From contig NZ_HG964452.1 in NCBI RefSeq assembly GCF_000612725.1, forward strand, positions 308,305-357,695: a stretch of 49,391 bases of DNA. Reading direction: 5' to 3'. Positions 8,522 through 17,490 of the stretch are shown here, one piece after another. The stretch comes from Mycolicibacterium austroafricanum (GTDB lineage: Bacteria; Actinomycetota; Actinomycetes; Mycobacteriales; Mycobacteriaceae). Numbering within the stretch: the first letter of the stretch is position 1; each line of letters begins with the position of its first letter. Made by a program: the position numbers and the translations under genes. The notes beneath the pieces were generated by a model. The model worked only from the letters and a program-made list of their open reading frames with translations, was not told the origin of the DNA and did no database searches.

Positions 8522-8860
8522 TCAGCCGGCAAGATTGCGCAAGGCAACGTCCAGCGTGGAGAACAGGTCGACGTAGTCGGCGATCCCGGTGATCTTCAGC
8601 GGTCGGCTGGTGGCCGGTCCGTCGGCGACCACGGCGAACTTGACCGTGCCCTCGAGTTGCCTGCGCGTGGTCATCAGCACCTGCATGCCTGCCGATCCGA
8701 GGAAGTCGACCGCGGTGAGGTCGACGACCACGCCCGTCGGTTGTCGGTCCAGCGCAGCGTTGATGGCCTCCTGCAGCTGGGGCGCCGTGAGCATGTCTAC
8801 GGCACCGACCGCGGCGACGACCAGGACGCCGTCGATCTGGTGTTCAGTGAATTGCTGCAC
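8522..8860 (-). CDS. STAS-domain anti-anti-sigma factor
   Basis: A 112-residue single-domain STAS protein (SpoIIAA/RsbV type). The phosphorylation loop VDFLGSAGMQVL keeps a serine at the regulatory position. It should act by binding an RsbW-type anti-sigma kinase and releasing a stress sigma factor, in mycobacteria usually SigF. The GTG start follows GAGG at about 10 nt. It is the first gene of a minus-strand cluster STAS - csbD - STAS. No cognate anti-sigma kinase or sigma gene is in the window. Confidence 0.85.
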   Translation of the reverse strand: MQQFTEHQIDGVLVVAAVGAVDMLTAPQLQEAINAALDRQPTGVVVDLTAVDFLGSAGMQVLMTTRRQLEGTVKFAVVADGPATSRPLKITGIADYVDLFSTLDVALRNLAG

Positions 8861-9088
8861 GTACTCAAGCCTCGTCTTCTACGGTGCGACCCGCCGAACG
8901 GGTCACACATGTTGATTCGGGAGGCTGCAGTCTGAACCCGGAACGGTGCCCTACGCGCGAGAACCGCACACAGGCTATCGAACAGCGCGGCACATCGGGC
9001 ACCTCGGGACCATCTTCGCGATCCCCCGCGGGAGCCACCTCCCGCCGTTAGCGTGGCACTTTGAAGCGACCTATGCGGGGAGGCAACC

Positions 9089-10567
9089 ATGCGCGCCACA
9101 CGGTCAGGCCACGTCGAGGCCGGCGGAACCCCTTCTATCCGATGTCGCGTCGCCGCGGTACTGACTGTGATCCTGGCAACCGTTCTCGGCGCGGGCCTGC
9201 TGGGCGCGGCGACCGCTTCGGCGCAGGAACAGAATTACGTCATCGCCACCGACACCACCTTCGCGCCGTTCGAATTCCAGGACGCCGGCGGCGAATTGGT
9301 CGGCATCGACATGGACCTCATCCGCGAAATCGCGAAGGACCAGGGGTTCACCGTCGACATCAGACCGCTCGGCTTCGACGCGGCCCTTCAGGCCGTGCAA
9401 GCCAACCAGGCCGCCGGGGTGATCGCGGGCATGTCGATCACCGACGAGCGCAAGGCCGTTTTCGACTTCTCCGACCCGTACTTCGAATCCGGCGTGCAGA
9501 TGGCCGTGCTCGACAGCAACGACACCATTGCTTCCTACGAGGACCTCAGGGGCCAACGTGTCGCCGTCAAGAACGGCACCGAGGGCGCCGAATTCGCGGA
9601 GTCGATCAAGGACAAGTACGGCTTTCAGATCGTCTCGTTCGCCGATTCGGCGTCGATGTTCGAAGAGGTCAAGACCGGCAACTCGGTGGCCGTCTTCGAG
9701 GACTACCCGGTGCTCCTGTACGGAATCCAACAGGGCAACGGCTTCAAGACCGTCACCCCGAAGGAACAGGGCTCCAACTACGGGTTCGCGGTGAACAAGG
9801 GCCGCAACGCCGAACTGCTCACCAAGTTCAACGAGGGCCTGAAAAACCTCAAGGAATCCGGCCGTTACGACGCGATCATCGAGAGCTACCTCGGTGAAGA
9901 GGCGGCCGAGACGGACAACTCGTTCTTCGGCCTCCTCAAGAGCACCTTCCCGATCCTGATGGAAGGCCTGCGGCTCACCTTGATCCTGACCGTCGTCTCC
10001 ATCGCGATCGCCCTGGTGCTCGGCGTGATGTTCGGCCTGTTCCGGGTGTCGCGGTCGATCTGGCTGCGCGCCATCGGCACCACCTACGTCGACATTTTCC
10101 GCGGCACACCGCTTCTGGTGCAGGCGTTCTTCATCTACTTCGGTGTCCCGTCGGCCCTCGACTTCCGGATGACCGCGCTGACGGCGGGCATCATCACGCT
10201 CTCGCTCAACGCGGGCGCCTACATGACCGAGATCGTCCGCGGCGGAATCCAGTCCGTCGACAAGGGCCAGATGGAAGCCGCCAGGAGCCTCGGCATCGGA
10301 TATCTGCCCACCATGCGGAAAGTCATTCTGCCGCAGGCAATCCGGACGATGATCCCGTCCTACGTCAACCAGTTCGTCATCACCTTGAAGGACACGTCGA
10401 TACTGTCGGTGATCGGCATCGCCGAGCTGACCCAGACCGGTCGGCTGATCATCGCGCGCAACTATCAGTCCTTCACCATGTGGCTGATCATCGGCGTCAT
10501 CTATTTCATCGTCATCATGGCGTTGACCAAACTCTCGGATCGACTCGAGCGGAGGCTCGTGAAATGA
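9089..10567 (+). CDS. Glutamine-type ABC transporter, fused substrate-binding protein and permease
   Basis: A 492-residue fusion. Residues 1-46 are a long signal peptide ending ATASA. Residues 47-270 are a polar amino acid-binding domain ([47 protein letters not shown]). From about 285 to 490 there is a HisM/GlnP-type permease with five hydrophobic segments and the EAA loop ([19 protein letters not shown]). Fusions of this kind are known in actinobacteria and firmicutes. GGGGAGG precedes the ATG. The stop overlaps the ATPase start by ATGA. Substrate is probably glutamine or another polar amino acid. Confidence 0.92.
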   Translation: MRATRSGHVEAGGTPSIRCRVAAVLTVILATVLGAGLLGAATASAQEQNYVIATDTTFAPFEFQDAGGELVGIDMDLIREIAKDQGFTVDIRPLGFDAALQAVQANQAAGVIAGMSITDERKAVFDFSDPYFESGVQMAVLDSNDTIASYEDLRGQRVAVKNGTEGAEFAESIKDKYGFQIVSFADSASMFEEVKTGNSVAVFEDYPVLLYGIQQGNGFKTVTPKEQGSNYGFAVNKGRNAELLTKFNEGLKNLKESGRYDAIIESYLGEEAAETDNSFFGLLKSTFPILMEGLRLTLILTVVSIAIALVLGVMFGLFRVSRSIWLRAIGTTYVDIFRGTPLLVQAFFIYFGVPSALDFRMTALTAGIITLSLNAGAYMTEIVRGGIQSVDKGQMEAARSLGIGYLPTMRKVILPQAIRTMIPSYVNQFVITLKDTSILSVIGIAELTQTGRLIIARNYQSFTMWLIIGVIYFIVIMALTKLSDRLERRLVK

Positions 10568-11337
10568 ACCAGCTGGTAACGGAAGCCGCGGCCGCCGAAC
10601 CGGTCGGCACCGTCAAGATTCGCATCGAGGGGCTGAAGAAGTCGTTCGGTGACCATGTCGTCCTCGACGGCATCAGCACCACGATCAGCAAGGGCGAGGT
10701 GGTGTGCGTCATCGGCCCGTCCGGGTCCGGCAAGTCGACGTTTCTGCGCTGCCTCAACAAGTTGGAGGACATCTCCGGCGGCAAGGTGGTGGTCGACGAA
10801 TTCGACCTGACCGATCCGAAGATCGACCTGGACAAGGTGCGCCAGCGGATCGGCATGGTGTTCCAACACTTCAATCTCTTCCCGCACATGACCGTGATCG
10901 AGAACATCACGCTGGCGCCACTTCTGACCAAGAAGATGGACAAGGCGGCGGCCGAGAAGAAGGCGATGGAACTCCTCGGCCAGGTGGGGCTCGCCGAGAA
11001 GGCGCATGTGAAGCCGGCGACGTTGTCCGGTGGCCAGAAGCAGCGCGTCGCGATCGCGCGGGCGTTGGCGATGAATCCGTCGATCATGCTGTTCGACGAG
11101 GCCACCAGCGCGCTGGACCCCGAGATGGTCGGCGACGTGCTGCAGGTGCTGCGCGATCTCGCCGAGGGCGGCATGACGATGGTGGTGGTGACCCATGAAA
11201 TGGGCTTCGCCAGGGAGGTGGCGTCGCGGGTGGTGTTCATGGCCGACGGCGACATCGTCGAGGACGCCCCGCCGGCCGAGTTGTTCGACAACCCCAAGCA
11301 TCCGCGGCTGCAGGATTTCCTGGCCAAGGTGCTGTAG
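10564..11337 (+). CDS. glnQ: Polar amino acid ABC transporter ATPase (GlnQ-like)
   Basis: A 257-residue ABC ATPase partnered with the fused binding protein/permease whose stop codon it overlaps. Walker [10 protein letters not shown] is at residues 51-59, the Q-loop is in [12 protein letters not shown], the signature is LSGGQKQR (near 156), Walker B is IMLFDEAT, and the switch histidine is in VVTHEMGF. The short residue 1-15 extension is Ala/Glu-rich. All motifs are intact. The family (PAAT, GlnQ/HisP) is clear and the exact substrate is inferred. Confidence 0.92.
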   Translation: MNQLVTEAAAAEPVGTVKIRIEGLKKSFGDHVVLDGISTTISKGEVVCVIGPSGSGKSTFLRCLNKLEDISGGKVVVDEFDLTDPKIDLDKVRQRIGMVFQHFNLFPHMTVIENITLAPLLTKKMDKAAAEKKAMELLGQVGLAEKAHVKPATLSGGQKQRVAIARALAMNPSIMLFDEATSALDPEMVGDVLQVLRDLAEGGMTMVVVTHEMGFAREVASRVVFMADGDIVEDAPPAELFDNPKHPRLQDFLAKVL

Positions 11338-11471
11338 GGCCGGCCAGGAATCACCCGGGTTTCTCCATGGAATCTCCAGGCAAGCTCCAAGCGTTGCAGT
11401 GTGCGCCGCGCCACGATGGTGTCACTCGAATTTCGGTCACGCCGGTGACACATCAACTCAAGGAGTCCACC

Positions 11472-11768
11472 ATGAAGAAGTTCCCCAAGTTCCTCGCCGC
11501 AAGCCTGCTGCCGCTGGGCGCCGCGCTGGCCGTCGCCGCCCCGGCGCAGGCCGACACGGCGGCGTCGACCATCAACCAGTTGCGGTCGCAGGGCTATGAC
11601 GTCCGGATCAGCCGGGTTGGCAACGCCCCCCTGGACCAGTGCACGGTCGCCAGCGTGCGCAGCCTGCCGGTGGTCGCCCAGCCGTTCCCGGTGGACGACG
11701 ACGACACCAACGTGTTCACCGTGCAGCCCAAGCAGAAGGTGAACGTGACGCTGGACTGCTCAGCCTGA
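11472..11768 (+). CDS. Small secreted protein, paralogue of 2029-2340
   Basis: A 98-residue exported protein. The signal peptide ends APAQADT (about residue 26). AAGGAG lies upstream of the ATG chosen here; an upstream in-frame ATG at 11367 would add 35 residues without export character. The mature part reads RSQGYDVRISRVGNAPLDQC, then TVASVR, and ends VNVTLDCSA. It shares the spacing and two cysteines of the other copy in this window, with different central residues. Function unknown. Confidence 0.8.
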   Translation: MKKFPKFLAASLLPLGAALAVAAPAQADTAASTINQLRSQGYDVRISRVGNAPLDQCTVASVRSLPVVAQPFPVDDDDTNVFTVQPKQKVNVTLDCSA

Positions 11769-11996
11769 TGACGTCAAGACGCTGCGCCAGCCCCGGGAAC
11801 GGCGGCCGGATATGTCAGCGGCACACGCTGACTGCATCGTCAATCATGCTGTGACACATCCGATCTCACTTCGTTACCGAGTGCACAGCGGGCGCCTATC
11901 CACAGCACAGTTGCCACCCACATCGCGCTCCTAGCGTCGTCGGTCGTGTGGCGATGCGGCTGCACGACGTGTTGACGAACGACGAACGGAGCGACT

Positions 11997-12299
11997 ATGA
12001 AACTGACCCGCGTATTGGGCACCTCGGCCATCGCCGGCGGAATCGCCGCGGCGAGCCTGATCTCGACGGGGATCGGGACGGCATTGGCCGAGCCCGGTAA
12101 CCCCTGCGGGCAGCCTGGAGCAGCTGCGTGCCAACCCGGCCCGTCGACGCAGAACAATGATTGGCAGCACCGCGACATCAATCGCGGGCGGCAAGACCAT
12201 CAGCCGTTCACGTACGAGGGCCAGCGGGTCCAACCGTTGCCCGCGGGCAACGGCGACGGCTGGGGCTTCTGGTTCCTGGGCCGTTGGATTCGGTTGTAG
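11997..12299 (+). CDS. Small secreted Asn/Gln/Trp-rich protein
   Basis: A 100-residue protein. Its N-terminal export signal (about residues 1-31) ends GTALAEPG. The mature part has two close cysteines (NPCGQPGAAACQ) and an aromatic C-terminus (GWGFWFLGRWIRL). A GGAG lies just before the ATG. I do not recognise the family. A strong terminator follows directly. Confidence 0.7.
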   Translation: MKLTRVLGTSAIAGGIAAASLISTGIGTALAEPGNPCGQPGAAACQPGPSTQNNDWQHRDINRGRQDHQPFTYEGQRVQPLPAGNGDGWGFWFLGRWIRL

Positions 12300-12353
12300 A
12301 ACCGGTGTGCGGACTCGCGAAAGCTCCCCCGGGTCGCGAGTCCGCACGGTTCT
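12298..12353 (+). terminator. Strong intrinsic terminator
   Basis: Inner arms GTGCGGACTCGCGA (12307-12320) and TCGCGAGTCCGCAC (12334-12347) are perfectly complementary over 14 bp with a 13-nt loop. Outer AGAACCG / CGGTTCT extend the stem, followed by TT. It ends the secreted-protein gene. Confidence 0.85.
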
Positions 12354-12404
12354 TCGCGCGCGCCTACCGCAAAAGTCTCGACCATCACTTTAGCCTTGGG
12401 GGCC

Positions 12405-12653
12405 GTGACCACACTGTTGGAGCCGTCGCTGGCGGAACTGGATTTCGACCCCGAGATCCTGTGCACCTGCCGCAGATTCTGCGGCCCGCTGGCGCACCCG
12501 GCGCAGTGGTGGGTCACGTTGTCGTGCGGATGCCCCTACCCGATGTGCCAGCGCGCCTTGCGGATCGCCAATCTGCGGCTCAAAGTGCGGTCGCTGGCCT
12601 GTCGGCTGTGCGCGACTGACGAGATCGCGATCCGGTCAGTCGCGCCCATCTGA
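12405..12653 (+). CDS. Eight-cysteine miniprotein, possible zinc binder
   Basis: An 82-residue protein from a GTG start (a TTG nine bases earlier is possible). Cysteines are at 20, 22, 26, 41, 43, 48, 66 and 69, with His31. The pattern CTC-N3-C, CGC-N4-C and C-N2-C suggests one or two metal sites. No signal peptide is present. The 3' end overlaps the convergent GDT1-like gene by 18 bp. I do not recognise the family. Confidence 0.6.
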   Translation: MTTLLEPSLAELDFDPEILCTCRRFCGPLAHPAQWWVTLSCGCPYPMCQRALRIANLRLKVRSLACRLCATDEIAIRSVAPI

Positions 12654-13421
12654 GGGCGCAGCCGACCGCCCGGCACCCGACCCGATCGCGGCGTCGGGCG
12701 AACATTCATCGCGCTCGGCGATGTCGACAGCCGAAGGCGCTGAGGGCCGCAACACCGCCGGACGCAACCGGTCGGGCAGCGCCCGCATCACCCCGCCGAG
12801 AATCAGCACGAGGGTCGATGCCGCGCCCGCGACGGCCGCCGTCGGCGCCGTCGGCAACAGGTTGTCGAACACCATGTAGAAGCCGAAGAGCAGGAACAGC
12901 GCTGCCGCCGAGATCTGGATCAGCCGCTCGGGGAGATGCTTGCCCGCGACCGCGCCGACCAGGATCGCCAACCCGTCCGCGGCGACCATGCCCAGAGTGG
13001 AACCGATCCACACGCCAAGCCAATCCCGGTCCGCAGCCAGCGTCACCGTCGCCAGCATCGTCTTGTCGCCGAGTTCGGCGAGTACGAAAGCCGAGGTGAC
13101 CACAAAGAACGCCGGGGCGGTCGCCTTGGCGGCTCGGGAGGTTTCCTCGTCGGTGAGGCTGTCGCCGCGCAGCGTCCACAGCCCGAAGAAGATGAACATC
13201 GCGCCGGCGATGAAGCCGAGAAGATGGGTGGGCAGCGCCGCGCCGAGGTAGTAACCGATGGCGACCGAGAGGACGTGCACGACGGCGGTGGCGGCGGTGA
13301 TCGCCGAGAGCACCACCCACCAGCGATAGCGCAGCGCGAACATCATCGCGACCAGTTGCGTCTTGTCGCCCAACTCGGCGACGAAGATGACGGCGAAGCT
13401 CAACAGCAGGGCGGCGAGCAC
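12636..13421 (-). CDS. GDT1/TMEM165 (UPF0016) family transporter, likely Mn2+ exporter
   Basis: A 261-residue membrane protein with two homologous halves, each holding the family signature E-x-G-D-K-T: ELGDKTQL near residue 16 and ELGDKTML near residue 122. It has about six transmembrane segments and a polar C-terminal tail. The family exports Mn2+ or Ca2+; bacterial members (MneA/MntX) are Mn2+ exporters. The start is one of two consecutive GTGs (13424 or 13421) just after GAGGAG. Longer frames would read through the riboswitch. The Mn2+-sensing riboswitch upstream supports a manganese role. Confidence 0.88.
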   Translation of the reverse strand: MLAALLLSFAVIFVAELGDKTQLVAMMFALRYRWWVVLSAITAATAVVHVLSVAIGYYLGAALPTHLLGFIAGAMFIFFGLWTLRGDSLTDEETSRAAKATAPAFFVVTSAFVLAELGDKTMLATVTLAADRDWLGVWIGSTLGMVAADGLAILVGAVAGKHLPERLIQISAAALFLLFGFYMVFDNLLPTAPTAAVAGAASTLVLILGGVMRALPDRLRPAVLRPSAPSAVDIAERDECSPDAAIGSGAGRSAAPSDGRD

Positions 13422-13497
13422 CACGACTCCTCGGTGTCGGGGTCTGCCGCTCGGAGAGAGTTCGCCTCCGGCCGGCAGCCCGAACGGACTGTACGGC

Positions 13498-13602
13498 CGA
13501 AGGTCTCGCCCACCGGTCATGGACCGGTCCGGACAACCGGGCCAGGCGATCACGCCGCGCAGCCAGTATGTCGATTGCCGATTTGGGGGCTACTCCCCTT
13601 CG
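13498..13602 (-). ncRNA. yybP-ykoY manganese riboswitch
   Basis: Read on the minus strand, the element begins CGAAGGGGAGTAGCC and ends GGGCGAGACCTTCG. These are the two conserved sequences of the yybP-ykoY class (GGGGAGUAG and GGCGAGACC). P1 is formed by CGAAGG (13597-13602) and CCTTCG (13498-13503). The element lies about 75 nt upstream of a GDT1-family gene, a known target of this riboswitch class, which senses Mn2+ and turns on export. Confidence 0.88.
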
Positions 13603-13734
13603 CTGCCACCACCGTACACACCCCGCGCCGCGACCCGCAACTCGACGATTCTCAATTCCGCTCTGGCGCAATAAGTTTGGTAAGCAGATCAGGAGAGTTC
13701 GGCTACCCCAAAACTTCCGGTGGCGAGTCCTGAT

Positions 13735-14103
13735 TCACCCCACCGCCGCGGCGAAGTACGTCGCCGCACCCACCGCCATCAGCAGGTAGGCGGCGGGAAA
13801 TGCGAGGTTGTGGAAGACCCTGGTGCGCACGTGTACCGCCACGGCTCCGACGAAGAAGCCGACCAGACCGGTCGCTGCGGCCAGGCCCAGCCACGGCGTG
13901 GTGACGAAGCCCAGCAGCAGCCCGGCCGCTCCGGCGAGTTTCAAACCGGCCAGGTACGGGATCCACCGGGGTGCGACCCCGACCTCGGCGGAGTTGGCCA
14001 GCACGAACGGTGCTCGCGCCAGATCGGCGGCCGCGACCGCCGCGTTGGCGACCGCACACGTGAGCGTCACCGCGGCCAGCGCGGTGGAGACAAGTCCATT
14101 CAT
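13735..14103 (-). CDS. DoxX-like small membrane protein
   Basis: A 122-residue protein with four hydrophobic segments, matching the DoxX_2 type (LAGLKLAGAAGLLLGF, HNLAFPAAYLLMAVGAA). GGGAG lies 8 nt before the ATG at 14103. It is divergent from an ECF41-type sigma factor. Such sigma factors usually control a neighbouring DoxX, oxidoreductase or epimerase gene, so this is the likely target. No biochemical role is known to me. Confidence 0.75.
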   Translation of the reverse strand: MNGLVSTALAAVTLTCAVANAAVAAADLARAPFVLANSAEVGVAPRWIPYLAGLKLAGAAGLLLGFVTTPWLGLAAATGLVGFFVGAVAVHVRTRVFHNLAFPAAYLLMAVGAATYFAAAVG

Positions 14104-14204
14104 GACCGGTCTCCCGCCGTTATGATCTTCATGTCGCCTCCCTGTCGATCGTCCGATGGCTCTCACCACTGATGACGATCCGCACACGCGAAAGGTGACC
14201 GGCG

Positions 14205-15092
14205 GTGACATTGGATTCCTTCGCGCAGTCAGCGGTGCACTCGGCATTCCTCGAGGGCCGTCCGCGGTTGCTGTCTCTGGCGCACCGACTGCTCGGTTCG
14301 GCGCACGACGCCGAGGACGCGGTGCAGACCGCATGGCTGCGCGTCGCGGCGACGCCCGGGCCCCGCGACATCGCCAACCCGTCGGCCTGGCTGACGACGG
14401 TGGTCACCAGGGTGTGTCTGGACCAGTTGCGGGACCGGAGCCGGAGGGATGTGCTGAGCCGCCGGGTGCAGCCCGTCCAGACGGTGGCGTACGCCGCGGA
14501 CGAGGAGTTTCTGCATCGCGAAGACGTCGCGCGCGCGTTGATGGTGCTACTCGGCCGGCTGACCCCCGCCCAGCGGGCGGCCTATGTGCTGCATGACCTG
14601 TTCGCGGTGCCGTTCGACCGGGTCGCCGACATCCTCGGGGTGACGCCGGCCGGCGCGAAGAAGCATGCGAGCCGGGCCCGGGCCCGGCTGCGGCCGGTCG
14701 AGCCGCCGTCCACCGGCGCACCGGGCGACGCCGTCGACCGCGAGGTCGTCGACGCCTTTCTGCGCGCCGCCGGGGGCGGGGACATTGTGCGGATGGTCGC
14801 GTTGATGGCACCCGACGCCGTGCGCATCGTCGATCCCGAGTTGCTGCCCACCGGAACGGCGGCGGTGGTCACCGGCGCCACCGCGATCGCCGAGGAGACG
14901 CGTCACTTCGCCGACCGCATCCGCGCCAGCGTGTCGATGCGGGTCAACGGCCGCCAGGCCCACATCATCGCTCCCGGTGGACATCCGTTGGGCATCATCG
15001 ACATCCGGTGCAGCGGCGGCCTGATCACCGGCATCACCATCACGCCTGTCTGCGCCGCCGATGTTCTCGAACCGGCGGCTCAACCTGCCTGA
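14205..15092 (+). CDS. ECF sigma factor with SnoaL-like C-terminal domain (ECF41 type)
   Basis: A 295-residue sigma factor. Region 2 is in LLSLAHRLLGSAHDAEDAVQ and region 4 in LTPAQRAAYVLHDLFAVPF with a DILGVTPAGAKKHASRAR helix-turn-helix. After residue 165 comes a SnoaL/NTF2-like extension of about 120 residues (VVDAFLRAAGGGDIVRMVAL). This two-part build is the mark of ECF41 factors, which lack an anti-sigma factor and use the extension for control. The GTG start has AAAGGTGA upstream. The divergent DoxX-like gene is the expected target. I did not find the TGTCACA promoter element in the 101-bp gap. Confidence 0.88.
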   Translation: MTLDSFAQSAVHSAFLEGRPRLLSLAHRLLGSAHDAEDAVQTAWLRVAATPGPRDIANPSAWLTTVVTRVCLDQLRDRSRRDVLSRRVQPVQTVAYAADEEFLHREDVARALMVLLGRLTPAQRAAYVLHDLFAVPFDRVADILGVTPAGAKKHASRARARLRPVEPPSTGAPGDAVDREVVDAFLRAAGGGDIVRMVALMAPDAVRIVDPELLPTGTAAVVTGATAIAEETRHFADRIRASVSMRVNGRQAHIIAPGGHPLGIIDIRCSGGLITGITITPVCAADVLEPAAQPA

Positions 15093-15233
15093 GGGCCGAA
15101 AAGTCCGCTGCCGCCGACGGATACCCGCGGGCGCGCGCAACCCATGGCGTTGACAGGAGATTGACAGGTGGTGCTCACGGCCGGGGTCTACTGTGAAGGC
15201 AAGTCCCACATACGAACATCTCGGAGGAAATTC

Positions 15234-15641
15234 ATGCAGCCCGCCGTCCGCCGGCCGTCGCCAGGCTCGTTTCTCCTCGCCTCCCGCGCCTTCGCGATCG
15301 CGACCCTGGGCGTCGTCGTCGCTCTCTTCTGCACCGCCGGTGCGATGATCCAGAGTCAGCAGCTCAAGGACATCCACGGCGTCGCAGCGATCGCACTGCA
15401 CGTCGTCACTGCGGGTCTCACACTCGCCCTGGGCGGGCTGGCCCTCAGCCGCGAGCGCGGATGGTGGGCCGCCGGCCTGGCGGGCGTTCTCTTCGTTTTC
15501 ACCTTCGTGCAGGCCTATCTCGGCGAGGGAACGACACTTGCCATTCACATCCCGGGGGCACTTGCCGTTGTCGCCGCCACCGTGTGGCTCACGGTGTGGG
15601 TCTTCTCGGCCGCGCCGGCGGCCATCCCTGCGACACCCTGA
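15234..15641 (+). CDS. Four-helix membrane protein of unknown function
   Basis: A 135-residue protein with four hydrophobic segments (about 17-40, 48-70, 75-95 and 105-130). GGAGG lies upstream of the ATG. It has a basic N-terminus (VRRPSP) and no cysteines apart from one in TM1. The family was not recognised. Two TTGACAGG copies (15150 and 15161) lie upstream, either of which could be part of a promoter. Confidence 0.7.
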   Translation: MQPAVRRPSPGSFLLASRAFAIATLGVVVALFCTAGAMIQSQQLKDIHGVAAIALHVVTAGLTLALGGLALSRERGWWAAGLAGVLFVFTFVQAYLGEGTTLAIHIPGALAVVAATVWLTVWVFSAAPAAIPATP

Positions 15642-15695
15642 TCGGCGCACCAGTCCGACATTGCGCGTGTATAGATGGCTGAAAAGGAGGCGACA

Positions 15696-16013
15696 ATGGC
15701 TGATTCCCAGGATTCAACCAGCCCGCAGTCGTCGGACCGCCAGGCGATCGAGGTGTATTGGCGCCCGGGCTGTCCCTTCTGCCGCAGGCTGATGCGCGCA
15801 CTGCGGGGGTCGGGACTCACGCTTCGGGAGGTGAACATCTGGGAGGACGCCGAGGCCGCCGCGCGTGTGCGATCGGTAGCCGACGGCAACGAGACAGTGC
15901 CCACGGTGTTCATCGGGGACCGCGCCCTGGTCAACCCGTCCTCGCGGCAGGTATTTGCCGCCATCGGACACCAGCCACCGCCGCGACTGTGGGACCGGCT
16001 GCGCGGCCGCTGA
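15696..16013 (+). CDS. Glutaredoxin-like (mycoredoxin-type) protein
   Basis: A 105-residue thioredoxin-fold protein with the dithiol motif CPFC in YWRPGCPFCRRL and the cis-proline loop TVPTVFIGD, then VNPSSRQV. These features match the mycoredoxin/NrdH-like group, which reduces mycothiol mixed disulfides in the cytosol. AAAAGGAGG stands ahead of the ATG. It is convergent with, and 11 bp from, a CRP/FNR-type regulator gene. Mycoredoxin versus NrdH-like reductase cannot be settled by sight. Confidence 0.82.
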   Translation: MADSQDSTSPQSSDRQAIEVYWRPGCPFCRRLMRALRGSGLTLREVNIWEDAEAAARVRSVADGNETVPTVFIGDRALVNPSSRQVFAAIGHQPPPRLWDRLRGR

Positions 16014-16024
16014 CTCCGCCCGAC

Positions 16025-16762
16025 CTAGCCGGCCCTGGCGCCCAACCCGTTGACGTCGACGATCGAAATCTCGGCGTAGCCTACGGCGATCAATCCGCCG
16101 CGTTCGAATTCCTTGAGAATCTTGTTCAGAGACGGTCGCTGCACCCCGAGCATCGCCGACAGCGTGCGCTGCGCGAGTTGCACTGTTCCGTCGGTGGATT
16201 CGTCGAGGAGCAGCTGGGCGACCTGAGCCGGCAGCGGTCTACCCAGGAGGGCAATGAGCCGAGCCTGCCCAGCCGAAACACGCTGTGCGACCGACGAGAG
16301 CCAACGCCGAGCGATGTTGGGGTGGCTGGCAAGCAGTTCCTCGAAACTCGCCCGGTCGAGATACAGGCAGGTGCTGTCCTCAAGCGCGCGGGCCGTGTAA
16401 GCCATCGGCATGTCCAGCAGCAGCGGAATGTCACCGTCGACGTCCCCGCCGCGCAGCACATCGACGACAGCACGGCGTCGCCCCGAACCTACTGCGAGTT
16501 CGACCTGCCCCTGCCGCACGATCCAAACCCCCGTCGGAGCTTGTCCCAGGCTGAACAGCACTGCCCCGGAATCACATTGGCGCGGCTCCAGGCTTCCGGC
16601 AAGTGCCACCAGGTCTGCGGGGTGCAATGGCGCCGCCGCCCCCCGCCCGACGCAGCGGGCCACCCAAGCGGCGTGGCGGATCTGCGGGTCACCGGGCTCA
16701 CCGCCGCCGGTGAGCATGGTGATCGCGTGCCGCAATCCCGATCCGTGGCGCTCGCCAACCAT
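16025..16762 (-). CDS. CRP/FNR-family transcription regulator
   Basis: A 245-residue regulator. The N-terminal half is a cyclic nucleotide-binding-type beta-barrel ([32 protein letters not shown]). The C-terminal half has a winged HTH of CRP type ([19 protein letters not shown]). It lacks the N-terminal cysteine cluster of FNR; one Cys is at CVGRG. AAGGAGG precedes the ATG at 16762. It is divergent from a membrane-protein gene it may control. The effector is unknown. Confidence 0.85.
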   Translation of the reverse strand: MVGERHGSGLRHAITMLTGGGEPGDPQIRHAAWVARCVGRGAAAPLHPADLVALAGSLEPRQCDSGAVLFSLGQAPTGVWIVRQGQVELAVGSGRRRAVVDVLRGGDVDGDIPLLLDMPMAYTARALEDSTCLYLDRASFEELLASHPNIARRWLSSVAQRVSAGQARLIALLGRPLPAQVAQLLLDESTDGTVQLAQRTLSAMLGVQRPSLNKILKEFERGGLIAVGYAEISIVDVNGLGARAG

Positions 16763-16876
16763 CGCATCCTCCTTATCGGTGTCATCCTGCTGACATTTCG
16801 GCGGTGTGCGCAAGGGCCGGCGTGTGCAGTGGCGGGTGAACTGAACCCTCAAGCGCCGACAACGGAGGAATTCGAC

Positions 16877-17443
16877 ATGGCAACAACAAGTTCACCCCGA
16901 TCGGGTGTCTCGACAACACCCCGGCACCTCGCACAAATCTTGATCATGGGCGCCGGCGCGGGAGCGGTCGCCTCGCTCGCGATGGCGATGTTCGCGATGC
17001 TCGCCGGCGCCATGTTCCAGCACAGCGGTTTCTTCACCCCGCTCTATCACATCGCATCGACGTTCATCGCCCCCGATGCGATGATGCAGTCGATGCAGGC
17101 GGCCATGGCCGGTCATATGTTCACGTTCATCCCCGGACCGGCCCTCATCGGTGCAGTCGTTCACATGATGGTCGGCGCCGGGTACGGGGCGGTCTTCGGA
17201 CTGATCTCCGGCCGAGCGCGATTGCACGGCCTTGCCCTCGTCGGCGCGGCCATGGCCTGGGGCCTGGCGGTGTTCGCGGCAAGCACGTGGGCTGTGCTGC
17301 CCGCCGCGGCGGCACTGTTCGGCGGTGGAGATCCCGTCCGCGACATGGCGGCCATGGTCGGCCACGGCCCGTTCGTCGTCGAGCACCTGATTTACGGAGC
17401 GGTGCTCGGTCTGGTGCTACTGACCAAACCGGCGAGCCGCTGA
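16877..17443 (+). CDS. Integral membrane protein, unknown function
   Basis: A 188-residue protein with about four transmembrane helices. The N-terminal half is methionine-rich ([28 protein letters not shown]), which might suit metal or haem contacts. GGAGG lies before the ATG. It is divergent from the CRP/FNR gene with a 114-bp gap in which I see no clear regulator palindrome. Family not recognised. Confidence 0.75.
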   Translation: MATTSSPRSGVSTTPRHLAQILIMGAGAGAVASLAMAMFAMLAGAMFQHSGFFTPLYHIASTFIAPDAMMQSMQAAMAGHMFTFIPGPALIGAVVHMMVGAGYGAVFGLISGRARLHGLALVGAAMAWGLAVFAASTWAVLPAAAALFGGGDPVRDMAAMVGHGPFVVEHLIYGAVLGLVLLTKPASR

Positions 17444-17456
17444 GGCACGTCACGCC

Positions 17457-17483
17457 GGCCGCGGGCAGCAGCACCCCGCGGCC
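17457..17483. terminator. Bidirectional hairpin terminator
   Basis: Arms GGCCGCGGG and CCCGCGGCC are perfectly paired with a 9-nt loop, lying between two convergent genes (ends 17443 and 17491). There is no U-tract. Confidence 0.65.
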
Positions 17484-17490
17484 CTGCGCG

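Noticed and set aside
15150..15194. SigA-type promoter TTGACA ... TACTGT before the 15234 gene
   Set aside because: The spacing (22 bp) is too long for a normal promoter.
15758..16876. Long plus-strand open frame running from the glutaredoxin gene into the membrane-protein gene
   Set aside because: It is antisense to the CRP/FNR gene. Only its last part from 16877, with its own ribosome site, is real.
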